Origin: Fimbriimonadales bacterium
Lineage (GTDB): Bacteria > Armatimonadota > Fimbriimonadia > Fimbriimonadales > Fimbriimonadaceae
Assembly: GCA_026418055.1 (NCBI GenBank)
Contig: JAOACB010000005.1
Coordinates: 11,076-75,075, forward strand
DNA: 64,000 nucleotides
Direction: 5' to 3'
Positions 34,542-44,700 of the stretch are shown in pieces. Every line of letters begins with the position of its first letter. Positions within the stretch are counted from its first letter, which is position 1. A program made the translations under genes and the position numbers. The notes under the pieces were generated by a model. It did no database searches, was not told where the DNA came from, and saw only the letters and a list, made by a program, of their open reading frames with translations.

Positions 34542-36454
34542 GGACTCGGACTCCTCTCGCTGGCGTCGACGGCGGCCCGCGGACGGATGAGCGCGAGCGA
34601 CGCCTCGACGGCTGCCTCGACGGACAGCCCGCACTCCGCGCGCAGCACGTCCTGCGGTCCGTGCTCGACGAACGCGTCCGGCAGGCTCAGCGCTCGCACG
34701 GGACACGACAGACCGGCCTCCGCGATCGCCTCGCGAACCCTCTCGCCGAACCCTCCCCAGCCCACGTTCTCCTCGAGCACGACGACGCCCCGCGTGCCGC
34801 GGGCCAGACGCAGGATCGCTTCCCGATCCATCGGCTTCAAGAACCGCGCGTTCAGAACCGCCGCCTCCAAGCCCTGCTCGCGCAGCCTCTGGGCGGCCCT
34901 CCAAGCCACGCCCACCATGCTGCCCACCGCGACCAGAGCGACGTCCCGACCGTCGGCCAGCAACTCGGCGCGGCCGAAGGCGATCGGCGCTCGGCGTTCG
35001 GGGAGCGAAGGGTCGGCCGAGCCCCGAGGATAGCGCACCGCCAGCGGCCCCTCGTCGTAGGCCACCGCCAGGCGCACCATCTCCGCCAGCTCGTCGGGAT
35101 CGCGAGGCGCCATCAGCACCAGGTTCGGGATCGGCCCCAGGTAGCTCACGTCGAAGGCTCCGTGGTGGGTCGGACCGTCGTCGCCCACCAAGCCGGCTCG
35201 GTCCAGGAAGAACCGCACCGGAAGACGCTGCAGGCACACGTCGTGCAGCACCTGGTCGAACGCGCGCTGCAGGAACGTCGAGTAGATCGCGCAGAAAGGC
35301 TTGAGGCCGCCGGCGGCCATGCCCGCGGCAAGGGTCACCGCGTGCTGCTCGGCGATGCCCACGTCGTGGTACCGGCCGGGGTGCCGGGCGCCGAAGGCCG
35401 TCAGGCCCGTTCCGTCGGGCATCGCGGCGGTGATGGCCACCACGGCGGGATCCTGCGCGGCGTCGAGCATCGCGTCGGAGAACGCCTGCGTGAAGGTTCG
35501 CGGCCCCTTGCTGGACTTCATCTCGCACGACTCGGGATCGAACGGACCCACGCCGTGCCACTTGCGGGAATCCTCCTCCGCCAGCTCGAAGCCCTTGCCT
35601 TTGACCGTGAGCGCGTGCACGAACACCGGACCCTTCAGCTCGGCGACGTTGCGGAACACCTCGACCAGAACCGGCAGGTCGTGCCCATCGATCGGGCCGA
35701 TGTACTCGAACCCCAGCTCCTCGAAGATGGTGCCGGTGTGCTCGGGCGCGAAGTAGTGCGTCACGCTGTGGCGCAGACCCGAGGCCACACGCGTGACGGG
35801 CCCCGGAAGCCGCTGAGCCACGCCCTTGGCCCTCTGAGCGAGTCCTTGCACCAACGGGCGGCTGCGGAGCCGGGCGAAATACTGCGTGAGCGCGCCGACG
35901 TTGGGGGCGATCGACATGCGGTTGTCGTTCAGAACGACCGTCAGGCTCGTGCCGCTGTCTCCCGCGTGGTTCAGCGCCTCCCAACTCATGCCGCTGCCGA
36001 TCGACGCGTCGCCCGTCACGGCGGCCACACGGTGGGTCTCTCCCCGCAGGTCCCGCGCCAGCGCCAGACCCAAAGCCGCCGAGATCGCGGTTCCCGCGTG
36101 GCCTGCGCCGAACGCGTCGAACTCGGACTCCTCGCGGCGCAGGAAACCGCTCAGGCCCTTATGCTTGCGCAGGGTGCCGAAGCGCTCGAGCCTGCCGGTG
36201 AGCAGCTTGTGCGGGTACGCCTGGTGCCCCGTGTCCCACACCACCTGGTCCGGCGGCAAGCGGAAAGCGGAGTAAAGGGCCACCGTCAGCTCGACCGTGC
36301 CCAGGTTCGAGCTGAAGTGCCCCCCGGTGCGGCTGACGTGGTCCACGATCGCGCGTCGCACCTCGCGCGCCACCTCCTGCAGCTCCTTCACCGACAGGCC
36401 GTGGAGCTGTTCCGGACGGGCGATCCTCGACAGATGGGGGTAGACCGGTTCCAT
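34538..36454 (-). CDS. dxs: 1-deoxy-D-xylulose-5-phosphate synthase
   Basis: 638 residues from the ATG at 36454 (MEPVYPHLSRI). Thiamine-diphosphate enzyme: WDTGHQAYPHKLLTGR, the cofactor motif GDASIGSGMSWEALNHAG...LNDNRMSI, GHDLPVLVEVFRNVAEL, and the transketolase C-terminal domain with DVGIAEQHAVTLAAGMA. Two usually conserved spots differ: GHAGTAIS where GHSSTSIS is common, and GDA where many have GDG. It condenses pyruvate and glyceraldehyde 3-phosphate in the MEP pathway; ispDF at 51475 belongs to the same route. It is coupled to nadA. Confidence 0.94.
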   Translation of the reverse strand: MEPVYPHLSRIARPEQLHGLSVKELQEVAREVRRAIVDHVSRTGGHFSSNLGTVELTVALYSAFRLPPDQVVWDTGHQAYPHKLLTGRLERFGTLRKHKGLSGFLRREESEFDAFGAGHAGTAISAALGLALARDLRGETHRVAAVTGDASIGSGMSWEALNHAGDSGTSLTVVLNDNRMSIAPNVGALTQYFARLRSRPLVQGLAQRAKGVAQRLPGPVTRVASGLRHSVTHYFAPEHTGTIFEELGFEYIGPIDGHDLPVLVEVFRNVAELKGPVFVHALTVKGKGFELAEEDSRKWHGVGPFDPESCEMKSSKGPRTFTQAFSDAMLDAAQDPAVVAITAAMPDGTGLTAFGARHPGRYHDVGIAEQHAVTLAAGMAAGGLKPFCAIYSTFLQRAFDQVLHDVCLQRLPVRFFLDRAGLVGDDGPTHHGAFDVSYLGPIPNLVLMAPRDPDELAEMVRLAVAYDEGPLAVRYPRGSADPSLPERRAPIAFGRAELLADGRDVALVAVGSMVGVAWRAAQRLREQGLEAAVLNARFLKPMDREAILRLARGTRGVVVLEENVGWGGFGERVREAIAEAGLSCPVRALSLPDAFVEHGPQDVLRAECGLSVEAAVEASLALIRPRAAVDASERSPSP

Positions 36455-36544
36455 GCTGGCCCTGCGCTGAACGGTATTACGCGCCGGCACCCCCGATTGT
36501 GGCAGTTCCATCGGCCCACGTTGTCCGTAGGACGCGGTTCCGAG

Positions 36545-36550
36545 GATAAT
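36545..36550 (+). promoter_or_regulatory. -10 box of response regulator gene
   Basis: GATAAT followed by GG. It overlaps the ATG at 36549, which rules that codon out. The start at 36594 has GGGGGAG upstream and a leader of about 37 nt. Confidence 0.5.
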
Positions 36551-36593
36551 GGAGCAGGAGAGCGGACCCAGCCGATGGGCCCGGGGGAGACGG

Positions 36594-37052
36594 ATGCGGC
36601 TGGTCGAACAGGAGCCCAAGACCATCCTCCTTGTGGAGGACAATCCCGACGACGAGCGCCTGGCGGTGCGCGCCCTGAACCAGTGCCACATGGGGGTCAA
36701 CCTGGACGTCGCGCGCGACGGGGCCGAGGCCATCGAGTACTTCTTCGGTCCGAACGGTCTGGTTCATCGGGAGGGGGCGCGCTATCCGATGCTCGTTCTG
36801 CTGGACCTGAAGCTCCCCAAGCTGTCCGGCTTCGACGTTCTCGAGCGGTTGCGCGCGCATCCCGCCACGCGCCGCGTGCCGGTCGTCGTGCTCACGCTCT
36901 CGGACGAGGAGCAGGACGTCCGCCGGGCGTACGAGCTGGGCGCGAACAGCTACGTGCGCAAACCGGTGAACTTCGAACGCTTCGTCGAGCTCGTCAACCA
37001 GCTCTTGGTCTACTGGTTCAACGTGCACACGCACACGAAGCCCGTCCCTTAG
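36594..37052 (+). CDS. Single-domain response regulator, Rcp1-like
   Basis: 152 residues, a CheY-type receiver with no output domain. Acidic pair in LLVEDNPDDERLAVRAL, phospho-acceptor Asp in LVLLDLKLPKLSGFDVL, Thr in VVVLTLSDEEQDV and Lys in SYVRKPVNF. The long beta2-alpha2 insertion (EAIEYFFGPNGLVHREG) is typical of Rcp1-like regulators paired with bacteriophytochromes or hybrid kinases. No kinase is adjacent; the hybrid kinase at 60399-64000 is a remote candidate. The stop overlaps a convergent gene by 4 nt. Confidence 0.9.
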   Translation: MRLVEQEPKTILLVEDNPDDERLAVRALNQCHMGVNLDVARDGAEAIEYFFGPNGLVHREGARYPMLVLLDLKLPKLSGFDVLERLRAHPATRRVPVVVLTLSDEEQDVRRAYELGANSYVRKPVNFERFVELVNQLLVYWFNVHTHTKPVP

Positions 37053-37930
37053 CGCGGCGCTAGAGCGCGCAGGCAGTCGGCCACGGTCGATCCGGTGCGC
37101 ACCGGAATCAGCTCCCAGCAGGCCACACCCTCCCAGCGAGCGCGGTCCAACCCGCCCGGCGCGGTCTGCAGGGGACAGCTCCTCGCGCCCACCGCGTCGC
37201 CCAGCTCCAGCCGCTTGCCGTCGAACCGCTCTTGGCACAGACCCAGCAACAACCGCCGTGCGACCGGCTCGAGCTCCTCCGGCACCGCGCCCACCTCCAG
37301 CTCCGCCAAGGCGAACTTGCGCATCCCCAGGGTGTGCATCCAGAGCCCTCCGCCGGACGGCTCGGAGCGCACCGCGACGTGCGCCTCAGCCCTCAGGCGC
37401 GGTCCCGCCGCCGGAGCGAGGTCGGCCGGAAGGAGGTACCGCTCCGCCAACGGATCGGCGACGACGCCGTCCGTCAGGGCGGCCAACCGCGCCGCAAGCG
37501 AGCAGACGAACTCGAGCGCCGGCTGGACCATCGGGTCGTGGCTCAGGAAGCTCAGCTGCAGCACCGTCCAGGCTGCCGAAACCCTCGCCCGAACCTCCTC
37601 CGGCAACCGCTGGCCGGCAGGGCTCCGCAGCACCACGCTCGGGTCGAAGAACGCCTCCTGGGTGCTCAGCACCAGCATCCGCACGGCGGTCCTGCGGTCC
37701 GTCGAGATCGCGGCGTAAGACCCTCTCTCGAGCGGCCGCTGGAGGAAGCCCTTGTCCGTCTGCGGAGCGGAGGGCACCAAAAACCCACGCACCGCGCCGC
37801 CCTCTCCCTTCGGACCGAGCACCTCTCGGGGAGCGGGCAGGACAGCGGTCCCCGCCAGGACCGACAGGTAGTAGTCCGCAGCGATCCCGTACCCCGGCGT
37901 CCTCGGCTTGGAGAAGCGGAACGGGCGCAT
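37049..37930 (-). CDS. Uncharacterised protein, partner of TPR gene
   Basis: 293 residues, cytoplasmic by appearance, with no signal peptide or membrane helix. A recognisable stretch GGGLWMHTLGMRKFALAELEV loosely resembles the HTLGM...ELE pattern of DUF4261-like proteins, which is weak evidence. It starts 5 nt after the TPR gene stop, so they share an mRNA and perhaps a function. Confidence in the gene is high, in any function nil. Confidence 0.7.
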   Translation of the reverse strand: MRPFRFSKPRTPGYGIAADYYLSVLAGTAVLPAPREVLGPKGEGGAVRGFLVPSAPQTDKGFLQRPLERGSYAAISTDRRTAVRMLVLSTQEAFFDPSVVLRSPAGQRLPEEVRARVSAAWTVLQLSFLSHDPMVQPALEFVCSLAARLAALTDGVVADPLAERYLLPADLAPAAGPRLRAEAHVAVRSEPSGGGLWMHTLGMRKFALAELEVGAVPEELEPVARRLLLGLCQERFDGKRLELGDAVGARSCPLQTAPGGLDRARWEGVACWELIPVRTGSTVADCLRALAPR

Positions 37931-37935
37931 GGCCC

Positions 37936-39762
37936 TCACCCGTCGATCGGGCGCAGGATCTCCGCGATCTGGGGGTCGCCCTTGGTGGCCTCGCGGATCG
38001 ACCGGGCGAGCTGGCGGGCCTCCTCGACGCGCCCGATGCGGTGCGCGGCGAGCGCGAAATTGATGGCCAGCGGCAGAGACTGCGGCATCAGCTGGCGGGC
38101 GTAGCCCAAAGCCTGGTAGGCCTCCTCGTTCCTGCCTTGAGCGGCCAGAGCCGTCGCCAGCTCGCCGTAGGCCGGCTCGCAGGCAGGGTACAGGGCGAGC
38201 AGGCGCTTGGCGGCCTCCTCGGCCTCGGGATGTTGGCCGAGACGGTTGTGCGCCGCCGACAGCAGCGCCCAGAGCTTCCAGTAGTCGGCCAGCCAGTTGC
38301 TCAGCGGCTTCAGCAGGCGCACGGCTTCTTCGAAGCGGCCTTGGTCCATGAGCTGGCGAGCCTTCTCGACCTGGTCGGTGCGGTTGGTCTGCTCCAGCTC
38401 GAGGAGCCTTGCCTGCGCCGGAGCCCTCAGATTGGGGTCCTGCGTCGCCGTGAGGATGTTGCGGAGCACGCCCGGCAGGTCCGCCTCGCGGTCGGCGGAG
38501 TCCAAGGCCCGCGCGTACTCGATGAGCAGCTGCACGTCGGTGGGGTTCTCGTCGAGGCAGTCCTCGTAGAAGTCCAGCGCCCGGTCGACGGCGCCGTCCT
38601 CCATCAGCAACGGCGCGTAGTGGCGCTTGATCACCGCCGGCTCGTCCGCCTCGGCCAGCGCGTCCTCGAGCGTCCGCAGGGCGCCGGCGCGGTCGCCCGC
38701 CTGGAGCCGCGCCATGGCCAGCTTGGCCCGCAGGAGCGCGTTCTGCGGGTCGCGGTCCACCCGCTCCTCCCACAGCGGCGGAACCTCGTGCCCTCGCCCC
38801 AGCAGGAACAGCGCCTGCGAGAGGAAGTCGAGGCTGGGCTTGGGCTCGTCCTCCAAGTCCATGGCCTTGCGGAAGCGGGGCTCGGCGTTGGCCGGCATCC
38901 CCTGCTGCAGGAACACGATGCCGAGCCGAGTGTGGTGCGCCGGCTCGTCGGGCTCGATCGCGATGGCCTTCTCGAACGCCTGCTCCGCTTGGTCGAAGCG
39001 GCCGGTGGCCTCGTAGAGCTCGCCGAGCGCGAACCAGGCGCGCGCGTCGTCCTCGGCCAGCCGGGTCAGCTCCTGGAGCGCCTCCTCCATCTTGGGGACG
39101 GGGCCCATGCGGTGCTGGACCAGCATCCTCACCAGCTGCACGAGCATCTCGTACGGCGCGAGGAAGTCGGCGTCGGCGCGGACCGACGCCAGCAGCCGCT
39201 CGATCGCCTCCTCGAGCGAGTACTCGCGCACGATGCGTCCCTGCGTCTGCTGCACGTACTGCACCGCGTCGTACCCACGCAGGAAGTCGCGGAACGCCCT
39301 CGGATCCTCGGTGCCGATCTCCAGGTCGGTCTCCTCGGTTTCCTCGCCAACCAGCTCGGCGGCCTTGCGCAGCAGCGCCTCCAGAGCCTGGAACAGCCCG
39401 GGGCCCGAAAGCTCGGCTTTGGAGAACAGCATCGTCTCCGTGTCGCCGTCCTTACGGTGGAAGCGCGCCTGCAGCTCGAAGCCATCCTCCTCGGAGCCGG
39501 AGAGCAGGCCGTCCATCAGCACCTCCACCTCTCCCTGGCCCATCACCTGGCGCACGATCTCGTCCTCCGGCAGGTTCTCGCCCAAGCTCGCCATCGCGAT
39601 CCGGCGGCCGCCCTCCTGCTCGATCTCGACGAACAGGTTGATCATGCCCGCCTCGACTTCGGTGAGCATGCGGAGGTTCTCGCAGACGAAGTTGGCCAGC
39701 TGGCGACCGAGCGGGGCTTCGGACTGCGGGCTGGCGTTGAACGGGAGGGCGGCGAACTTCAT
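37936..39762 (-). CDS. Tetratricopeptide-repeat protein
   Basis: 608 residues. The N-terminal about 150 residues form an acidic alpha/beta region without a known family (FVCENLRMLTEVEAGMINLFVEIEQEGGRRIAMASLGE). From about 230 onward come many TPR units, for example ARAWFALGELYEATGRFDQAEQAFEKAIAIEPDEP and KLWALLSAAHNRLGQHPEAEEAAKRLLALYP. No signal peptide. It likely scaffolds protein complexes. A TACACT box ends 8 nt before the ATG, indicating a leaderless mRNA shared with the 293-residue protein downstream. Confidence 0.85.
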   Translation of the reverse strand: MKFAALPFNASPQSEAPLGRQLANFVCENLRMLTEVEAGMINLFVEIEQEGGRRIAMASLGENLPEDEIVRQVMGQGEVEVLMDGLLSGSEEDGFELQARFHRKDGDTETMLFSKAELSGPGLFQALEALLRKAAELVGEETEETDLEIGTEDPRAFRDFLRGYDAVQYVQQTQGRIVREYSLEEAIERLLASVRADADFLAPYEMLVQLVRMLVQHRMGPVPKMEEALQELTRLAEDDARAWFALGELYEATGRFDQAEQAFEKAIAIEPDEPAHHTRLGIVFLQQGMPANAEPRFRKAMDLEDEPKPSLDFLSQALFLLGRGHEVPPLWEERVDRDPQNALLRAKLAMARLQAGDRAGALRTLEDALAEADEPAVIKRHYAPLLMEDGAVDRALDFYEDCLDENPTDVQLLIEYARALDSADREADLPGVLRNILTATQDPNLRAPAQARLLELEQTNRTDQVEKARQLMDQGRFEEAVRLLKPLSNWLADYWKLWALLSAAHNRLGQHPEAEEAAKRLLALYPACEPAYGELATALAAQGRNEEAYQALGYARQLMPQSLPLAINFALAAHRIGRVEEARQLARSIREATKGDPQIAEILRPIDG

Positions 39763-39770
39763 GAGGCCCG

Positions 39771-39776
39771 AGTGTA
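39771..39776 (-). promoter_or_regulatory. -10 box of TPR gene (leaderless)
   Basis: TACACT on the minus strand ends 8 nt before the ATG at 39762, squeezed into the 24-nt gap after the upstream threonine dehydrogenase stop. Confidence 0.5.
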
Positions 39777-39786
39777 CCTGCAGGCC

Positions 39787-40803
39787 CTACGCGACCCCGT
39801 ACCGCGCGCGCACGCCGGGAAGCAGGTATCCGTCGAACGCCCGGTCCAGGTCGTACTCCGGAGCCCAGCCCCAGTCGGAGCGCGCGGCGGAGTCGTCCGT
39901 GTCCTCGGGCCAGCTGTCCAAGATCGCCTGCCGCTTGACGTCCGGCTCATAGGTCATGCTCCAGGCAGGAAAGGCCGCTCGGACGCGATGCTCCAGCTCC
40001 GCGGCCGTCGGCGAGAACGACGCCACGTTGTACACCTGCCGGGAGAGCCTCTCCACCGGGGCCGCCGCGAGCCGAACCAGGGCCTGCACCGCGTCCGGCA
40101 TCGCCATGAAAGGGATGCGCGTGTCCGGCCTTACGAAGCACGCGTACGGCTGTCCCTGCGCCGCATGGTGCAGCATCTCCGGGGCGAAGTCGCTGGTTCC
40201 TCCGGTGGGCACGGTGACGGCGCTGATGAGGCCCGGAAAGCGGATCCCTCGGAAATCGACCTTCCCGCGCGGGGTCTCGGCGTCGAGCTGGCGGTAGAAC
40301 AGCGAGTAGTACCGACCGAGCTGCTCGCAGTACAGCTTGTTGATGCCGTACATGGTGCGCGGGGCCAAGTGCGCGCCCTCGCCGATCCGACCCTCGGCGC
40401 GCTTCGCCTCGAGGCTGGGGAGCCCGTACACCGCGATCGAGCTGGGATACAGGAAGCGCACCGAACGCCCGAGGCGACGGGCCAGCGAGACCGCGAGCTC
40501 CAGCAGGTTCAGGGTTCCGTTCACGTTCACCTGGTGCGCCAAGGTCGGCTCCCTCTCCGACTTGGTCGACAGCAGCGCCGCAAGGTGGAAGATCTGATCG
40601 AAGTCGTGCTCGGCCGCGAGCGTGCGCAGCAGCGGCACGTCCAGAATGTCGCCGACGACGAAGCGGTGGCAGAGGTCGCGCACGCTTGCGTCGGGAGCGT
40701 GCAGGTCCAGCGCGATCACGCGGTGCCCCCCCCGCTCCGCCATCGCCTGCAGCAGACCGTGACCGATCTCGCCGTTCGCCCCCGTCACCAGCACCGTCGC
40801 CAT
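39787..40803 (-). CDS. L-threonine 3-dehydrogenase, SDR type
   Basis: 338 residues. An extended SDR with TGANGEIGHGL, YPSSIAVYG and the catalytic MYGINKLYCEQLGRYY. The C-terminal half matches the short-chain threonine dehydrogenases rather than sugar epimerases: FPGLISAVTVPTGGTSDFA, PYACFVRPDTRIPFMAMPDAVQAL, YNVASFSPTAAEL and ILDSWPEDTDDSAARSDWGW. It would oxidise L-threonine to 2-amino-3-ketobutyrate with NAD. The partner ligase gene (kbl) is not beside it. A TAGACT box and the GGAGGGAG ribosome site precede the ATG. Confidence 0.85.
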   Translation of the reverse strand: MATVLVTGANGEIGHGLLQAMAERGGHRVIALDLHAPDASVRDLCHRFVVGDILDVPLLRTLAAEHDFDQIFHLAALLSTKSEREPTLAHQVNVNGTLNLLELAVSLARRLGRSVRFLYPSSIAVYGLPSLEAKRAEGRIGEGAHLAPRTMYGINKLYCEQLGRYYSLFYRQLDAETPRGKVDFRGIRFPGLISAVTVPTGGTSDFAPEMLHHAAQGQPYACFVRPDTRIPFMAMPDAVQALVRLAAAPVERLSRQVYNVASFSPTAAELEHRVRAAFPAWSMTYEPDVKRQAILDSWPEDTDDSAARSDWGWAPEYDLDRAFDGYLLPGVRARYGVA

Positions 40804-40842
40804 CGCTCCCTCCGGCGCGGCAGTCTACCACCGGGCTTCGGG

Positions 40843-41712
40843 CTAGCCGGCCAGCATCGGCAAAGGCGGCTGGGGGCCGGCGTGGATCAGCGCCAGGGGC
40901 AGCTCCGCCGGCTCGCGCAGGGGGAACGCGCCCAGTGCCGCCAGAGCGCGCAACGCCGCGTCGGTCGGATCCCAGCGCACGGCCACCCTGCCGAGGCGGC
41001 GGCGCAGGGCCTCGGTCGCGCCCGTCCAGCCCCCTCCGTGCCCGAGGCGCGCGGCGCCCACCACCGTGGATTCGGCCAGAGCGAAGATCAGCGCGTTGCG
41101 CTCCATCGCCGACGGAACCGAGAACGGCTGGCCCGGAGCGGCGGCGCTGATCCGGCAGGCCGCGGCGTCTGCGTCCTCCGCGGTCAGACCCCGCGGCAGA
41201 ATCTCGAGCATCGCTCCTCCAGCGCCGACCAAACCCTCGGCGAACGCCGCGTCGCAACCCTCCGCCGCCCCGGAGACGCCCACGTACCCCAGGCGCGCCG
41301 CCTCCCCGCCCAACTCGCGCAGGAAGGACTCCGCGGCCTGGGGCGGCCGCCGCGACCCGACGCCGCCGACGAATGCCCCCCGCGGCATCCGGCCGGCCAC
41401 CCAGAGCGCAGGAGGACACGAGGCTCCCAGCGCGGCGACCCATCGGGCCGGAAAACCCTCGCACGCCGCGGAGAGAGCGGCTCCGCGCGCCAGCGTCTCC
41501 CGGGCCCACGCCCGGAGCCCCGGATCCTCCATCAGAGCCGCCTCGGCCGACAGGCCCGCCGACCGCAGCGATCCCACGGGGTCGTCGGGCGCCCTGCGGA
41601 GCGCCGCCTCGGCCAAAGGCCACCGGCGGCGGGGAGGCTCGAACCCCCTCGGGCCGCCCGGGAGGTACAGCGAGACCAAGCCCTCCGAGACGGATTCTTC
41701 CCAACGTACCAT
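40843..41712 (-). CDS. DprA/Smf-like DNA-processing protein, divergent
   Basis: 289 residues. A Rossmann-like DprA core is recognisable: GGVGSRRPPQAAESFLRELG, GYVGVSGAAEGCDAAFAEGL (canonical SGGARGID..AH), MLEILPRGL and the AMERNALIFALAESTVVGAA motif corresponding to F..RNR.IA.LS. Several usual residues are replaced, and the SAM-like and winged-helix ends are not evident, so ssDNA and RecA loading function is uncertain. The ATG at 41712 directly follows a TACAAA box by 8 nt. comM at 997-2508 is the other transformation-linked gene here. Confidence 0.72.
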   Translation of the reverse strand: MVRWEESVSEGLVSLYLPGGPRGFEPPRRRWPLAEAALRRAPDDPVGSLRSAGLSAEAALMEDPGLRAWARETLARGAALSAACEGFPARWVAALGASCPPALWVAGRMPRGAFVGGVGSRRPPQAAESFLRELGGEAARLGYVGVSGAAEGCDAAFAEGLVGAGGAMLEILPRGLTAEDADAAACRISAAAPGQPFSVPSAMERNALIFALAESTVVGAARLGHGGGWTGATEALRRRLGRVAVRWDPTDAALRALAALGAFPLREPAELPLALIHAGPQPPLPMLAG

Positions 41713-41720
41713 GCTCTTCG

Positions 41721-41726
41721 TTTGTA
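41721..41726 (-). promoter_or_regulatory. -10 box of dprA-like gene (leaderless)
   Basis: TACAAA on the minus strand ends 8 nt before the ATG at 41712. The divergent mannosidase promoter lies 35 bp away. Confidence 0.45.
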
Positions 41727-41760
41727 CCCCGCCCATCCGGCAGCGGAGGCGACCGATCGG

Positions 41761-41766
41761 TAAAAT
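41761..41766 (+). promoter_or_regulatory. -10 box of alpha-mannosidase gene
   Basis: TAAAAT followed by G, 20 nt before the ATG at 41787, with GGAGGG between. Confidence 0.5.
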
Positions 41767-41786
41767 GCCTAACCTGCGGAGGGTCC

Positions 41787-44700
41787 ATGCTCAAGCACAC
41801 TCAGCTCACTCGCCAGCGCGTCCAGCAGTTCGTCAAGCGCCTGCAGCCGTCCGTCTTCGGCCAGCGGTTCCCCCTTCGGGTTGAGTTCTGCGACGCGCCC
41901 CACCCCGACCAGCAGGCCGCCCTCGCCGGAAGCTGGAGGCCAGTCGAGCAGGGACACCGCTACGGACCCGCCTACAAGACGTTCTGGTTCCGCCTCCGCG
42001 GCACGATCCCGGACGAGCTCGACGGGCTCGAGGCCGTCGTGTTCCCCGAGGTTGGCGGCGAGCGCACCGTGTGGGTGGACAACTCGCCGGTGGCGGGCAT
42101 CGACGACTTCCACGCGTGGCACACCGTGGCCGATCCGGCTCGCGCGGGAGATCCGATCGAGCTGTACGTGCAGGCCTACACGCGCAACCCCCAGTGCCGC
42201 GTGGCAGGCCGGGAGGAGCCCCGCCAGCCACTGGTCGAGACCGTGGGTCCGTGCACCGTGACGTCCATCGACCGCGGCCTGCAGGCTCTGCTGTTCGATC
42301 TCGAGTTCTGCGACAGCCTGCTGGACGCGCTCGGCGAGAAGGACCCCGCCTTCGCGACCATCCTCCGCGCCCTGAACGACGTCTGCAACCTCGAGGCCTC
42401 GGGAGCCGCCGACTGGACCACCAAGGCCCGACGTCTGCTGCGCGACGCCTTGGGGTCGGTCCACTGCGAGCTGCGCCACGCCGTCACGCCCGTGGGCCAC
42501 GCGCACCTCGACACCGCCTGGCTCTGGCCGCTGGACATCACGAAGAAGAAGATGGCCCACACGACGGCCAGCCAGCTCGCGCTGATGGAACGCTACCCCG
42601 AGTACGTGTTCGCCCACAGCCAGGCCTCGCAGTACGAATGGCTCGAGACGCAGTATCCCGTGCTGTTCGAGCGGGTGAAGGAGAAGATCCGCGCCGGCCA
42701 GTGGGAGCCGGTCGGCTCCATGTGGGTGGAGGCGGACTGCAACCTCACCGGAGGCGAGTCGCTCGTGCGGCAGTTCCTCTACGGCCGACGCTACTTCCGT
42801 GAGAAGCTCGGCTACGAGACGCAGGACATGTGGCTGCCGGACGTGTTCGGCTATTCGGCGGCCTTGCCCCAGATCCTCGCCAAGTTCGGGATCAAGACGT
42901 TCGTCACCCAGAAGATCAGCTGGAACCAGACGAACCGGTTCCCCCACCACACCTTCTGGTGGGAGGGCATCGACGGCACCCGGGTGTGGACCCACTTCCC
43001 TCCGGCCGACACCTACTGCGGCGACTGCACCCCCAAGCAGCTGCACGACAGCGTGCTGAACTACGCCGACCAGGCTCGCTGCGACCAATCCCTGTACCTG
43101 TTCGGCTACGGCGACGGCGGAGGAGGACCGACCGAGAAGCACCTCGAATTCCTCCGCCGAGCCCGCTTGGCGCCCTGCCTGCCGGAGATCCAAACCCGGA
43201 AGCGCGCGCTCGACTTCTTCCGCGAGGCCCAGGCCAAGTCCAAGGACCTGATGGTGTGGGTCGGAGAGCTGTACCTGGAGCTGCACCGGGGAACGTACCC
43301 CAGCCAGGCCGCCACCAAGAGGGGCAACCGCTTCGGCGAGTTCGCGCTGCGCGACGCCGAGTGGCTGGCTTGCTTCGATCCGGAGAACCGCTATCCCGCC
43401 GAGGAGCTGGAGCGTCTTTGGAAGCTGCTGCTGCTCAACCAGTTCCACGACATCATCCCCGGCTCGTCGGTGCGCGAGGTGTACGAGGACGCCGAGCGGG
43501 ACTACGCCGAGATCCTGCGCGGCGCCGGGGCGATCATCGAGGCCAGCCTCCGCGCGATCGGAGGGCGCCTGGACACCGCCGGCTTCCAAAGGCCCGTGGC
43601 GCTGTTCCACAACGCCGACGTGGTCTCCCAAGGCTCCCTGCCCTGGGGCGACGAGCCGGCGCCTCAGTCGATCGTCTGCGGCCAGGAGCGCCTGCCCGTG
43701 CAGGTCGTGGACGACCTGGGGGAGACCAGGCTGATCTTTCCCACACCCGAGGCCGCGCTGGGCACCGTGGCGGTCGCCGACCTCTCGCCCGAACCTCCCA
43801 AGACCAAGTTCCGGCTCAAGGCCTCCAGCAGGCGCATCGAGAACGGCGAGTGGTCCGTGCGCTTCGACGCCAACGGCAACATCGCGAGCATCGAGAGCCT
43901 CGAGGACCGCACGGAGTTCATCGAGCCCGGCAAGCTCGGCAACGTGTTCCAGCTGCTCGACGACCACCCGCTGTTCTGGAGCGCCTGGGACGTCGACCTC
44001 TTCTCCTTCGAAACCGCCCAGGACCTGCTGAAGTGCGAGAGCTTCGAGATCGTCGAGCGCGGGCCGGTGCGGGTGGCGGCGAAGATCGTGCGGCGCTTCG
44101 GCCAAAGCACGATCACCCAGCTCGTCAGCCTCGGCCCGACGCCGGGAGTGCGCTTCGACACGCTCGTGGACTGGAGGGAGGACAACAAGATGCTCAAGGT
44201 CGCGTTCCCGGTGAACGTGCACGCCAACCGAGCCACCTACGAGATCCAGTTCGGTCACGTGGAGCGTCCCACCCACGCCAACACGTCGTGGGACCAGGCG
44301 CGCTTCGAGGTGTGCGCCCAGAAGTGGGTGGACGTGAGCGAGGGCGACCTGGGAGTGGCCCTGCTGAACGACTGCAAGTACGGCCACGACGTTCGGGGCA
44401 ACGTGCTGCGCCTGTCGCTGCTGCGCTCCCCCAAGGCGCCGGACCCGCAGTGCGACATGGGGCTGCACCGCTTCACCTACGTGCTGCTTCCGCACGTGGG
44501 CCCCGTGCAGTACAGCGAGGTCGTGGAGGCCGCCTACGCGCTCAACGCGCCGCTGCGGCACGCTTGGCTGGAACCGAAGCCCGGCGTGCAGGCCCAGCTG
44601 GACCCGCTCGTGCAGTGCGACTCCAGGCACCTGGTGATCGAGGCGGTCAAGCGCGCCGAGGACGGCCGGGGCATCATCGTGAGGCTGTACGAGTGCCACC

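Noticed and set aside
37258-41763. A 1501-codon plus-strand open frame
   Set aside because: It is antisense to clear genes (TPR, threonine dehydrogenase, dprA-like). Its composition is low-complexity Arg/Gln/His, as produced by a GC-biased complementary frame.
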